Shown here piece after piece: positions 20,926 through 29,278 of a stretch of 64,000 bases of DNA. The DNA lies in the NCBI GenBank assembly GCA_002279065.1, contig NCKB01000002.1, positions 186,001 through 250,000 on the forward strand. Reading direction: 5' to 3'. The translations under genes were made by a program, and so were the position numbers. Numbering within the stretch: the first letter of the stretch is position 1; the number at the start of each line of letters is the position of its first letter. The notes under the pieces are model-generated. The model did no database searches. It was given only the letters and a program-made list of their open reading frames with translations, and was not told where the DNA came from. The stretch is from Lysobacterales bacterium 15-68-25. GTDB lineage: Bacteria; Pseudomonadota; Gammaproteobacteria; Xanthomonadales; Rhodanobacteraceae.

Positions 20926-22353
20926 ATGACCGCCTTTCGTCCCGATCGTGCGCGCGTCGCGCATGAAGTCGGTGCCACCGTGCGCCTCGCCCTGCCGCTG
21001 GTCGCCGCCCAGCTGGCGGCGATCGGCTCGAACGTGATTGACGCGGTGCTCTCCGGCCACTACAGCACCCACGTGCTGGGCGCGGTGGCGGTGGGCGCCA
21101 ACGTGTGGTCGCTGGCCATCGTCACCGGGATCGGGCTGATGATGGCGGTGCCGCCTTCGGTGGCCCAACTGGATGGCGCCCGCCGCCGCCACGAGGTGGG
21201 AGCGCTGTTCCGCCAGGCCTTGTGGCTGGCGCTGGTCACCGGTGTCGTGCTGTGGTTCGGCGTGCGCCATGCCAGCCCGCTGTTCGCGTGGATCGGCGTG
21301 ACCCCGGACCTGCGCGCCGACGTGGATGCTTTCCTGCACGCGATCAGCTGGGGCGCACCGGCGCTGACCTGCTATTTCGCGCTGAGGGGTTTGTCCGAAG
21401 GTCTTTCGCTGACCCGCCCGTCGATGCTCTTCAGCCTCGGCGGACTGGTGCTGCTGGTGCCGCTGGGTTACGTGTTCATGTACGGCAAGCTGGGCCTGCC
21501 GCCCCAGGGGGCCCGTGGCTGCGGCATGGCCACGGCGCTGGTGCTGTGGCTGGAGCTGGCGGCATTCGCCACCTATGTGCTGCGTCACTCCAACTACCGC
21601 GGACTGGGCCTGACCGACCGCTTCGATCGGCCGGACTGGCGACGCATCGGCGAGTTGCTGCACGTGGGTGCACCGATGGCGGTGAGCCTGCTGGCCGAGG
21701 CCGGCTTGTTCGTGGCCGTGGCGCTGGGCATCAGCCGGCTGGGCGATACGGTGATGGCCAGCCATCAGGTGGCGATCAACGTGGCCTCGCTGTTCTTCAT
21801 GATCCCGCTGGGACTGGCCATGGCGATCACTGTGCGGGTCGGCAACGCGGTCGGCCGCGGCGACCCGGTGGGTGTGCGCTACGCCGGCTTCTGCGGTATC
21901 GGCCTAAGCCTGGTCACCCAGTTGGTGTCGGCCACGGTGATGTTCGGCCTGCCGCACCGCATCGCCGGCCTCTACACGCACCAGCCGGAGGTGATCGATC
22001 TGGCCGCCCAGCTGCTGCTGCTGGCCGGCGTGTTCCAGTTTTCCGACGGCATCCAGGTGGCGTCCAATGGCGCGCTACGCGGCCTGAAGGACACCCGTGT
22101 ACCGATGGCGATCACCCTGTTCGCCTACTGGGGCGTCGGCATGCCGGTGGGCTGGTGGCTCGCCTTCCACCAGGGGCTTGGCGCGCGCGGCATGTGGATG
22201 GGCCTGATCGCCGGCCTCAGTGCCTCGGCGGTGATGCTGTTCACCCGGTTCTGGCGCAGCGCCCGTCGCGGGCGCTGGGTCGGGGCGCCGCAGCCTGACC
22301 ACCCACACATGACCGCGCCGGTGCAAGCCGGTACGCTGCCCCTCGATCCGTGA
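20926..22353 (+). CDS. MATE family multidrug efflux transporter (NorM-like)
   Basis: The 475-residue integral membrane protein has the two-times-six helix layout of MATE exporters, with the family's repeated motifs (LPLVAAQLAAIGSNVIDAVLSGHYS in the first half, LLHVGAPMAVSLLAEAGLFVAVALGISRLG in the second, each quoted here only to mark position). MATE proteins extrude drugs or metabolites using Na+ or H+. ATG 20926 is chosen because upstream sequence in the frame is not membrane-like. It is divergent from the DUF3667-like gene and followed 28 bases on by sppA; substrate unknown. Confidence 0.9.
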   Translation: MTAFRPDRARVAHEVGATVRLALPLVAAQLAAIGSNVIDAVLSGHYSTHVLGAVAVGANVWSLAIVTGIGLMMAVPPSVAQLDGARRRHEVGALFRQALWLALVTGVVLWFGVRHASPLFAWIGVTPDLRADVDAFLHAISWGAPALTCYFALRGLSEGLSLTRPSMLFSLGGLVLLVPLGYVFMYGKLGLPPQGARGCGMATALVLWLELAAFATYVLRHSNYRGLGLTDRFDRPDWRRIGELLHVGAPMAVSLLAEAGLFVAVALGISRLGDTVMASHQVAINVASLFFMIPLGLAMAITVRVGNAVGRGDPVGVRYAGFCGIGLSLVTQLVSATVMFGLPHRIAGLYTHQPEVIDLAAQLLLLAGVFQFSDGIQVASNGALRGLKDTRVPMAITLFAYWGVGMPVGWWLAFHQGLGARGMWMGLIAGLSASAVMLFTRFWRSARRGRWVGAPQPDHPHMTAPVQAGTLPLDP

Positions 22354-22381
22354 CCTTCCATTTTCCGCACAGGACGGCTGC

Positions 22382-24250
22382 ATGACCGCTTCGCGCCCCA
22401 ACGGCTTCTGGGCCTTCCTCCGCGTCTTCGGGCGCGGGCTGAACCTGGTGCGGCTGGTCATCATCAACGCGGTGTTCTTCACGCTGCTGTTCTTCACCCT
22501 GCTGCTGGTGGTCGGCGTGATGGCCGGGCGTCACGCTGGCGTGGGCATCGATGCCGATTCGGTGCTGGTGCTCAAGCCGGAGGGGCGGCTGGTCGAGCAG
22601 TACAGCGTGGCACCGCTGCAGCGCGTGCTGGCCGGGCTGTCAGGGGACGAGCCGAAGGAAGTGCAGGTGCGCGACCTGGTGCGCGCGATCGACGCCGCGA
22701 CCACCGACAAGCACATCACCCGCATCCTGCTGTTGCCGGACCAGTTGCATGCCGGCGGCTTCGCCGCGCTGCGCGAAGTGGGCGCGGCGCTGGACCGCTT
22801 CCGTGCCGCCGGCAAGCCGGTGATCGCCTGGGGCGTGAACTACGACCAGGGTCAGTACTACCTCGCCGCGCATGCCGACCGCCTGCTGGTCGATCCGCAG
22901 GGCGGGGTGATGATCACCGGCCTGGCCAACTACCGCCTGTTCTACAAGGACCTGCTGGACAAGCTCGGGGTGCAGGTGCACCTGTTCCGCGTCGGCCAGT
23001 TCAAGAGCGCCGCCGAGCCGTACATCCTCGACCATGCCTCGGACGCGGCCAAGGAGGCCGACAGCTACTGGATGGGCGGGCTGTGGGACAACTATCTGGC
23101 CACCGTCGCCAAGCTGCGCAAACTGGATCCGGCCACCCTGCGCGACGACGTCGACCATCTGCCGGAAAAGATCGCCACCACCCGCGGCAACCTGGCGCAG
23201 CTCTCGCTCGACGAGCACCTCGTCGATGGCCTGGCCACCGAGGCCGACGTGGAGACGATGATGCGCCGCGAAGGCGTGCCGGCCGGGCGCCAGGGCAAGG
23301 GGTTCCGCTCGGTCGGCCTGTCGCGCTACGTCGCCCAGTTGCCGGACGACAGCGGCATGCTGTTCAAGCCTGGCGTCGCTGTGGTGGTGGCCGAGGGCGA
23401 GATCAGCGGTGGCAAGCAGCCGCAGGGCCGGATCGGCGGCGAATCCACCGCCGCGCTGATTCGTGCCGCGCGCGAGGACAAGAAGACCAAGGCGCTGGTG
23501 CTGCGCGTGAACTCCCCGGGCGGGGAGGTCTACGCGGCCGAGCAGATCCGCCGCGAGGTCGAGCTGACCCGCAAGGCGGGCATTCCGGTAGTGGTTTCGA
23601 TGGGCGACGTGGCGGCCAGCGGCGGCTACTGGATCTCGATGGACGCCGACCGCATCTTCGCCGAGCCGAACACCATCACCGGCTCGATCGGCATCTTCGG
23701 CATGTACTACTCGATCCCCGACACGCTGGCGAAGATCGGCGTGCAGAGCGATGGCGTCGCTACCGGGCCGATGGCCGGCGCGTTCGACATCACCCGACCG
23801 CTCGATCCGAAGGTCGGCCAGGTGATCCAGGCGATCATCGACAAGGGCTACCGCGACTTCGTCGGCGGCGTGGCCAAGGCACGCGGCAAGGATTACGACG
23901 CCATCGATGCGATCGCCCAGGGGCGCGTGTGGACCGGGCAGCAGGCGCTGGACCGCGGACTGGTCGACCAGCTCGGCGGCCTCGACGAAGCGGTCGCCTA
24001 TGCGGCGAAGAAGGCCGGCCTGGCCAAGGGTTACCCGGTGCGCTACGTCGAGCAGCCGCTGGGCGGCTTCGAGCAGTTCGTGGTGGGCCTCAACCGGACC
24101 GCGATGGTGCAGGTGGCGTTGTCCTACGGCGTGCACCTGCCGCGCTGGATGGCCGAGCTGCCGCGTGCGATGCCGGAGCTGCGGCTGTTGCGCGATGCCC
24201 GGCCCGGTCGCCCGAACGTCTACGCCTACTGCTTCTGCGCCCTGCGCTGA
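22382..24250 (+). CDS. sppA: Signal peptide peptidase SppA, 67K type
   Basis: SppA degrades cleaved signal peptides in the inner membrane. The 622-residue protein has one N-terminal membrane helix (about 22-48) and two tandem peptidase-S49 domains. The catalytic dyad is visible: Lys208 in GQFKSAAEPY (first half) and Ser413 in GDVAASGGYW (second half), matching E. coli Lys209/Ser409. The C-terminal tail of about 70 residues ends in an odd Cys/Tyr-rich stretch, NVYAYCFCALR. It starts at ATG 22382, 28 bases after the MATE gene, and is convergent with the ABC ATPase gene. Confidence 0.94.
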   Translation: MTASRPNGFWAFLRVFGRGLNLVRLVIINAVFFTLLFFTLLLVVGVMAGRHAGVGIDADSVLVLKPEGRLVEQYSVAPLQRVLAGLSGDEPKEVQVRDLVRAIDAATTDKHITRILLLPDQLHAGGFAALREVGAALDRFRAAGKPVIAWGVNYDQGQYYLAAHADRLLVDPQGGVMITGLANYRLFYKDLLDKLGVQVHLFRVGQFKSAAEPYILDHASDAAKEADSYWMGGLWDNYLATVAKLRKLDPATLRDDVDHLPEKIATTRGNLAQLSLDEHLVDGLATEADVETMMRREGVPAGRQGKGFRSVGLSRYVAQLPDDSGMLFKPGVAVVVAEGEISGGKQPQGRIGGESTAALIRAAREDKKTKALVLRVNSPGGEVYAAEQIRREVELTRKAGIPVVVSMGDVAASGGYWISMDADRIFAEPNTITGSIGIFGMYYSIPDTLAKIGVQSDGVATGPMAGAFDITRPLDPKVGQVIQAIIDKGYRDFVGGVAKARGKDYDAIDAIAQGRVWTGQQALDRGLVDQLGGLDEAVAYAAKKAGLAKGYPVRYVEQPLGGFEQFVVGLNRTAMVQVALSYGVHLPRWMAELPRAMPELRLLRDARPGRPNVYAYCFCALR

Positions 24251-24254
24251 GCAT

Positions 24255-25073
24255 TCAGGCCAACGCGGCGTGGTACCACCCGTCGCGCTGGCGTACCGAC
24301 ACGGTCGCCTCGAAGGCTGCACTGAGCGGCTCATCCCGAAGCACCGTTTCGCGGGCGCCGTCGGCCAGCACGTGACCGCGGTGCAGCAGCACCACGCGGC
24401 CGATCTCCGGCACGATCTCCTCCACGTGGTGGGTCACCATCAGCAGCGTGGTGCCTGCGCGCGCCAGGTCGCGCAGTTGTTCGAGGAAGGCGCGTTGGGC
24501 GGTCATGTCCAGGCCGGTACAGGGCTCATCCAGCAACAGCGCTTTCGGCTGGTGCACCAGTGCACGAGCGATCAGTACCCGACGGGCCTCGCCGGTGGAC
24601 AGGCTGTCCAGTGGGCGCCCGACCAGTGTCGAAGCGCCGGCGCGTTCCAGCGCTTCCAGGGCGCGATGGCGCATGGCCGGAGTGACCGTGCGGTCCCAGG
24701 TGTCGTGGGCGGAGAAGAACGCCGACACCACCGAGTCGAGCACTTCGCCGCCGGCCTCGCTGCCAAGTTGCTGCTGCAGGGCGGGCGAGACGATGCCCAG
24801 CTGGCCGCGCAGTTCGGCGAGGTTCCAGCGTTCGCGGCCGAACACGCGCACCGGTGGTGGCGGCTCGACGCGGGCCAGCGCGTGCAGCTCGCGCGCGACC
24901 AGACGCACCAGAGTGGATTTGCCCGAGCCGTTGCGGCCGAGGATGGCGGTGTGTTCGCCGCAGTCGATGCGCAGGGTCAGGCGATCGAGCGCGGCATGAT
25001 CGCCGCGCAGCACGGTGGCGTCGTCGATCTCCAGCAACGGGTCGGGTGACGCCTCCGCGGCAATTTCGCTCAC
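24255..25073 (-). CDS. ABC transporter ATP-binding protein, stand-alone (ModF/YlmA-like)
   Basis: The 272-residue protein is a single ABC ATPase: Walker A LGRNGSGKST, Q-loop region (GIVSPALQQQLG), signature LSTGEARRVLIARAL, Walker B ALLLDEPCTGLD, switch MVTHHVEEI. The sequence around the signature and HHVEEI resembles the half-ModF/YlmA group often called putative molybdenum ATPases; no permease or binding protein is adjacent, so it may not be a transporter part. GTG at 25073 overlaps the stop of the upstream lipoprotein gene (GTGA), which implies coupled translation. Substrate unknown. Confidence 0.8.
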   Translation of the reverse strand: MSEIAAEASPDPLLEIDDATVLRGDHAALDRLTLRIDCGEHTAILGRNGSGKSTLVRLVARELHALARVEPPPPVRVFGRERWNLAELRGQLGIVSPALQQQLGSEAGGEVLDSVVSAFFSAHDTWDRTVTPAMRHRALEALERAGASTLVGRPLDSLSTGEARRVLIARALVHQPKALLLDEPCTGLDMTAQRAFLEQLRDLARAGTTLLMVTHHVEEIVPEIGRVVLLHRGHVLADGARETVLRDEPLSAAFEATVSVRQRDGWYHAALA

Positions 25074-25294
25074 TGGCTTTCGGCTTCGATCTGCTTGCGT
25101 TGATCGGCAGCCTGCTGATCCACCGTTTTCTGGACGTCCTTGGCGCGCTGCTCGTCCTTCTTCATGCCGTCCCAGGGCGTGGCCACGTGCTTGGCCTCGG
25201 TCCCCTCACCGGCGCGCGGTGCCGGCGGCTTGCCCGAGCAGGCGACGAGCACCAGCGCGGAAGACAGCGCAACGATCATCGGACGTAAGTTCAT
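25070..25294 (-). CDS. Small predicted lipoprotein
   Basis: A 74-residue protein from ATG 25294. Residues 1-19 are a signal with a lipobox (LVAC-S), followed by a short Pro/Gly linker and a charged helical tail rich in Lys, Asp and Gln (DEQRAKDVQKTVDQQAADQRKQ) that could form a coiled coil. It should be lipid-anchored in the envelope. Its stop overlaps the GTG start of the ABC ATPase gene. Similar small lipoproteins are common in Xanthomonadales; I know no function. Confidence 0.75.
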   Translation of the reverse strand: MNLRPMIVALSSALVLVACSGKPPAPRAGEGTEAKHVATPWDGMKKDEQRAKDVQKTVDQQAADQRKQIEAESQ

Positions 25295-25390
25295 GGCATT
25301 GACTCCAGGCGAGGATCTGGGGAGTGTCCTGCCGTGCCGGGGCCGGGGCAAGGCTGGCATGCCGAGCGAGCCGCGCTTTAAGCTCGCCGC

Positions 25391-26173
25391 ATGAATGCAC
25401 GCATCGACGCTTGGCAACTGCAGGGACACACGGCGCTGGTCACCGGGGCCAGCAAGGGCATCGGCTACGCCACCGCGCGTGAGCTGGCCGGATTGGGCGC
25501 GGACCTGCTGCTGGTTGCACGCGACGAGGACTATCTCGAGCAGGTCCGGCTGGAGCTGGCCGACGATTTTCCCGGCATCGATGTGCTTGCCTTCGCCGCA
25601 GATCTCGCCGAGCCGGAAGACCGGCTGGCGGTGTTCGACTGGGTATCCGACCTGGATGTGCCGCTGTCGCTGCTGGTCAACAACGCGGGCGGCAACCAGT
25701 CGATGGCGACGCTGGATTACGCGGGCGACGATTACCGGGCGATCTTCGAACAGAACCTGTTCTCGGCGTTCGAGATGAGCCGGCTAGCGCATCCGCACCT
25801 GGCCGAACACGGCCGCGCGGCGATCGTCAACGTCGGCTCGGTGTCCGGCCTGACCCACGTGCGCACCGGCTCGCCGTATGGCATGACCAAGGCGGCGCTG
25901 CATCAGCTCACCCGCAACCTGGCAGTGGAGTGGGCGGTCGACGGCATCCGGGTCAACGCCGTGGCGCCCTGGTACATCCGCACCCAGCGCACGGACGGCC
26001 CGTTGGCCGATCCGGATTACCTGGAGGAAGTGCTGGACCACACGCCACTGCGGCGCATCGGCGAGCCCGAGGAAGTGGCCGCGGCGATCGCCTTCCTCTG
26101 CCTGCCGGCGGCCAGCTACATCACCGGCCAGGTGCTGGCGGTGGATGGCGGCTTTGTCAGCTACGGATTCTGA
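25391..26173 (+). CDS. SDR family oxidoreductase (tropinone reductase-like)
   Basis: The 260-residue protein is a classical short-chain dehydrogenase/reductase: nucleotide-binding GASKGIG at about 20-26, NNAGG at 95, catalytic Ser in NVGSVSG, and YGMTK as the YxxxK pair. Residues such as WALVTG-type start, PWYIRTQ and the C-terminal GQVLAVDGGFVSYGF resemble plant tropinone reductases and bacterial relatives of unknown substrate. An Arg after the second strand (VARDEDYLEQV) favours NADP(H). It is divergent from the small lipoprotein gene. The stop is followed by an intergenic region with DnaA-box-like repeats. Confidence 0.87.
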   Translation: MNARIDAWQLQGHTALVTGASKGIGYATARELAGLGADLLLVARDEDYLEQVRLELADDFPGIDVLAFAADLAEPEDRLAVFDWVSDLDVPLSLLVNNAGGNQSMATLDYAGDDYRAIFEQNLFSAFEMSRLAHPHLAEHGRAAIVNVGSVSGLTHVRTGSPYGMTKAALHQLTRNLAVEWAVDGIRVNAVAPWYIRTQRTDGPLADPDYLEEVLDHTPLRRIGEPEEVAAAIAFLCLPAASYITGQVLAVDGGFVSYGF

Positions 26174-26184
26174 AGCCGCCGCGG

Positions 26185-26341
26185 TTGTCCACAGCGGTTG
26201 TGGATAGCTTCCGGACAAGCTTGTGGATGGCACCCGCAACACCGTGCCACGCAAGGATTTCCAGCGGAATGATGGTGATCTGACCAGGGCCGGCCGACGT
26301 TTTCCACAGCGCCTGGGGATCGCTTGTGGAAAAGCCTGTGG
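26185..26341. promoter_or_regulatory. Cluster of DnaA-box-like sequences
   Basis: Within about 150 bases between the SDR gene and the DUF4124-like gene are TTGTCCACA (26185-26193), TGTGGATAG (26199-26207), TGTGGATGG (26222-26230), TTTTCCACA (26300-26308) and TGTGGAAAA (26325-26333). The last two fit the loose consensus TTWTNCACA; the first two miss it by one base. The order box, inverted box, third box repeats the layout at 19405-19439. Possibly a DnaA-binding or titration site; no origin genes are near. Confidence 0.5.
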
Positions 26342-26398
26342 GCGAGAGCGGCAGAGGCCCGCGACACGGGCACTTGCACCGCTTTGCACACGAATCGC

Positions 26399-27046
26399 TC
26401 AGCGCGCCGTGCAGTTCGCGAGCTGTGCCTCGAGCTCCGCCTCGCGTTTTACGAACGGCCCCTGCTCGCTCTTGAAGGCCTGCCGCAGCTTGTGCTCGTT
26501 CTCGTCGTACTGCTGCTGGAGCGACTCGCAGGTTTCCTGTACGTCCATCGGACGGCAGGCATCGCGCACCCACACATAGTTGTTGGCCACCAGCCCCGCG
26601 GTGACGTTGCCGCGGTTGAGTTCGGGCGCTGACGCTCCGGCGCCACCCGTGCCGTACACCGAGCCCAGTGGCTGGGGTGCCGCGCCGAGCACGCCGAACG
26701 GAACTGCGTAAGGGGCCGGATCGCCGTTGCGACTCACGTAGGTGGAGCCATCGGTGGCCTTCTGGCACAGGTACAGCATCGGGAGGGGCGCGGCCGGGGG
26801 CGGGGGCGTTGCAGGTGGCACATCAGCAGCCGCGGGCGTATCGGGCGGGGCGGTGACGGGCGATGGCGTGCGCACTGGGCCCGGCTCGGCCAGCGTGATC
26901 GCCTGCTGCCGCGTGTCGGCCGGGCAGGGCGCATCCTGGTAGGTGGTTCGGCCGCCGGGGCCGATGCACTTGTAGGCAGTCTGCGCTGTCGCAGGCACCG
27001 TGACGATGGCGAGCAGTAGGGCCGGCAGGAGGCGGGGGGCGACCAT
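26399..27046 (-). CDS. Exported DUF4124-like protein
   Basis: The 215-residue protein starts with a signal peptide (cleavage after ATAQ near residue 22), then AYKCIGPGGRTTYQDAPCP, a segment typical of the DUF4124 domain seen in many Xanthomonadales exported proteins. A Pro/Ala linker (about 60-85) is followed by LYLCQKATDGSTYVSRNG, which looks like a second copy of a similar fold, and a C-terminal helical part with Cys residues (DACRPMDVQETCESLQQQYDENE). Six cysteines suggest disulfides in the periplasm. Function is unknown to me. Confidence 0.75.
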   Translation of the reverse strand: MVAPRLLPALLLAIVTVPATAQTAYKCIGPGGRTTYQDAPCPADTRQQAITLAEPGPVRTPSPVTAPPDTPAAADVPPATPPPPAAPLPMLYLCQKATDGSTYVSRNGDPAPYAVPFGVLGAAPQPLGSVYGTGGAGASAPELNRGNVTAGLVANNYVWVRDACRPMDVQETCESLQQQYDENEHKLRQAFKSEQGPFVKREAELEAQLANCTAR

Positions 27047-27077
27047 CGACGGAATCGGCGCGCGGGCCCGTGCCGCC

Positions 27078-28022
27078 TCAGAAATCGGCGACGTGCTCTT
27101 CGGCTGCGAAGCCCACGGTCAGCGCGCCCTCGCCGACGTTGACCATGCCGGTGATGCTCATCGGGGCGATCATCAGCTCGACCTTGCACTCCTCGCAGGC
27201 AGCCTTGAGCGCCTCGAACCCCGGAAGCCCCGGCACGTCGGCCAGGTCGCCGCCGTAGCTGATGCATACCACCGGCACCAGCAGCCCGGCGTGCACCCGC
27301 TTGCTCACGTAGTCGAACAGCGTCTCGGCGCCGTGTTCGAAGCCGCGGACCTTGCCGACCGGACCGGTCTCGCCGCGGTAGGCGCGCAGCAGCGGCTTGA
27401 TGTCCAACGCCGAACCCATCACCGCACTGAACAGGCCCACGCTGCGGTCGCCCTTGGTCTTGGCACGCGCGCGCAGGTAATACAGGTCGCGCGGCAGCAT
27501 GTAGCCGTAGGAATTGTTGGCGATGTAGGTCAGCCGCTCGCGGATGGCCGCCGGGGCCTCCCCGCTCTTGAACAGTCGCGTGGCTTCGACGATCGCCGGC
27601 GCCGAGCCGGCGAATACCGACCGGGTGTCGATCACCCGCATCAGGAACGGGCCCGGCATGGTGGCCTGGTCGCGCACGTCGCGATAGTGCTTGAGCACCG
27701 CGAAGCTGGCCTTGATGACGTGGTCGTTGATCGGGCTGCGCGTGGCGGTGATGGTGAGGCAGAACACGCAGTCCTTTTCCAGCACCAGCTTCTCGAGGAA
27801 CAGCTTCTGCACGTCTTCGACCGAGCAGGGCTCGGTGGATGCCGAGTGGCTCCGGCTGCCCATCTTCTGGTCGAGGAAGCGCTGGATCTCCGCCGGGTCA
27901 CGGTCGTCCTTGAAGGTGTCCTTGTCGACGTGCACGGCGATCGGCATGACCGCGATGTCGTGCTCCTCGATGAACGCCTGCGGCAGGTCGCAGGATGCGT
28001 CGATTGCCAGGCCCATGCGCAT
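27078..28022 (-). CDS. DegV family protein
   Basis: DegV proteins bind fatty acids (FakB-type carriers are members). The 314-residue protein begins MRMGLAIDASCDLP, the family's N-terminal strand and Asp-Ser/Cys loop, and ends in a two-lobed arrangement (ALDIKPLLRAYRGETGPVGKVRG; PMSITGMVNVGEGALTVGF). The family's SxTSQPS-like lipid loop is not intact here: the region reads SRSHSASTEPCSVEDV. No FakA-like kinase is adjacent. ATG 28022 follows GGGAGGG. It is divergent from the AMP nucleosidase gene. I am confident about the family, not about the ligand. Confidence 0.8.
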   Translation of the reverse strand: MRMGLAIDASCDLPQAFIEEHDIAVMPIAVHVDKDTFKDDRDPAEIQRFLDQKMGSRSHSASTEPCSVEDVQKLFLEKLVLEKDCVFCLTITATRSPINDHVIKASFAVLKHYRDVRDQATMPGPFLMRVIDTRSVFAGSAPAIVEATRLFKSGEAPAAIRERLTYIANNSYGYMLPRDLYYLRARAKTKGDRSVGLFSAVMGSALDIKPLLRAYRGETGPVGKVRGFEHGAETLFDYVSKRVHAGLLVPVVCISYGGDLADVPGLPGFEALKAACEECKVELMIAPMSITGMVNVGEGALTVGFAAEEHVADF

Positions 28023-28268
28023 AGTTTTGTCACCCTCCCGAAAGGCGCGCCGAACATAACACGGCCCCCGTTGCCGTGATGTACCCCGCATCCTTGCGCC
28101 TGGCGGGAGCCTGTATCGGGCTATCGGCGCAGCGCCGGATGGCTTGAGCCGCTGGCGGGCGGTGCGCCCGGCCTCCTAGAATGGCCGGACGGAACATTTG
28201 GCATCTTGCCGGCGTGGCGTCGCCGGTAACGCGCGGCCGGGCAGGCCGTGCCGACCTTCCGAGGTCCC

Positions 28269-29057
28269 ATGAAAAACAAGCAAGAGATCGTCTCCAACTG
28301 GCTGCCACGCTATACCGGCACGCCGCTGGAGGAGTTCGGCCAGCACATCCTGCTGACCAATTTTGGTAACTACGTGGATCTGTTCGCCCAGTGGCACGGC
28401 GTGGAGGTGCGCGGCCGCGACCGGCCCATGCCCAACGCCACCGCCGATGGCATCACCCTGATCAACTTCGGCATGGGCAGTCCCAATGCCGCCACCGTGA
28501 TGGACCTGCTCGGCGCGATCGGGCCCAAGGCCGCGCTGTTCCTGGGCAAGTGCGGCGGCCTGAAGAAGAAGAACCAGATCGGCGACCTGGTACTGCCGAT
28601 CGCGGCCATCCGCGGCGAGGGCACGTCGAACGACTACCTGCCGCCGGAGGTGCCCGCGCTGCCCGCGTTCCAGCTGCAGCGCGGCGTGTCGACGATGATC
28701 CGCGACCTCGGCTACGACTACTGGACCGGGACGGTGTACACCACCAACCGCCGGGTCTGGGAACACGACGATGGATTCAAGGACTATCTGCGCCGCACGC
28801 GCTGCATGGCGATCGACATGGAGACCGCCACGGTCTTCGCGGCGGGTTTCGCCAACGGCATTCCCTGCGGTGCGCTGCTGCTGGTGTCCGACCAGCCGAT
28901 GATTCCCGAGGGCGTGAAGACCGAGGCCAGCGACCAGAAGGTCACCGGCCAGTTCGTCGAGCGCCACATCCGCATCGGCGTGGAGGCACTGAAGCTCGTG
29001 CGCCGGCACGGGCGCAGCGTGAAGCACCTGCGCTTCGAGGAGGACATCGAGCCCTGA
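28269..29057 (+). CDS. AMP nucleosidase, short form
   Basis: AMP nucleosidase splits AMP to adenine and ribose 5-phosphate. The 262-residue protein contains only the catalytic phosphorylase-like half: GKCGGLKKKNQIGDLVLP, DYLPPEVPALPAFQL, AIDMETATVFAAG and SDQPMIPEGVKT. E. coli Amn has an additional N-terminal regulatory domain of about 200 residues that is absent here. ATG 28269 (MKNKQEIVSNWLPRYTG) has GAGG upstream. It precedes the TonB receptor by 221 bases, in the same direction. Confidence 0.85.
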   Translation: MKNKQEIVSNWLPRYTGTPLEEFGQHILLTNFGNYVDLFAQWHGVEVRGRDRPMPNATADGITLINFGMGSPNAATVMDLLGAIGPKAALFLGKCGGLKKKNQIGDLVLPIAAIRGEGTSNDYLPPEVPALPAFQLQRGVSTMIRDLGYDYWTGTVYTTNRRVWEHDDGFKDYLRRTRCMAIDMETATVFAAGFANGIPCGALLLVSDQPMIPEGVKTEASDQKVTGQFVERHIRIGVEALKLVRRHGRSVKHLRFEEDIEP

Positions 29058-29278
29058 GTCGCCTTCGAGCGGTGCTCTGACGCGGTTTCCGGAGGCAGGG
29101 ACAGCCTCCTTTCCTGGTGCGGCTTCACAAGTCAACCGTTGACCAGATGTAAGAAAAACGTGATAAAGGGGAGTCTTGAACTTCAGCTGGACTCTGTAAG
29201 TTCTTGCGCAATGGCATGTATCCCCACGTAAAAAACAAGCAAGCCCCTATCTGTATTTCCTTTCTTGGGAGGGTAGTT

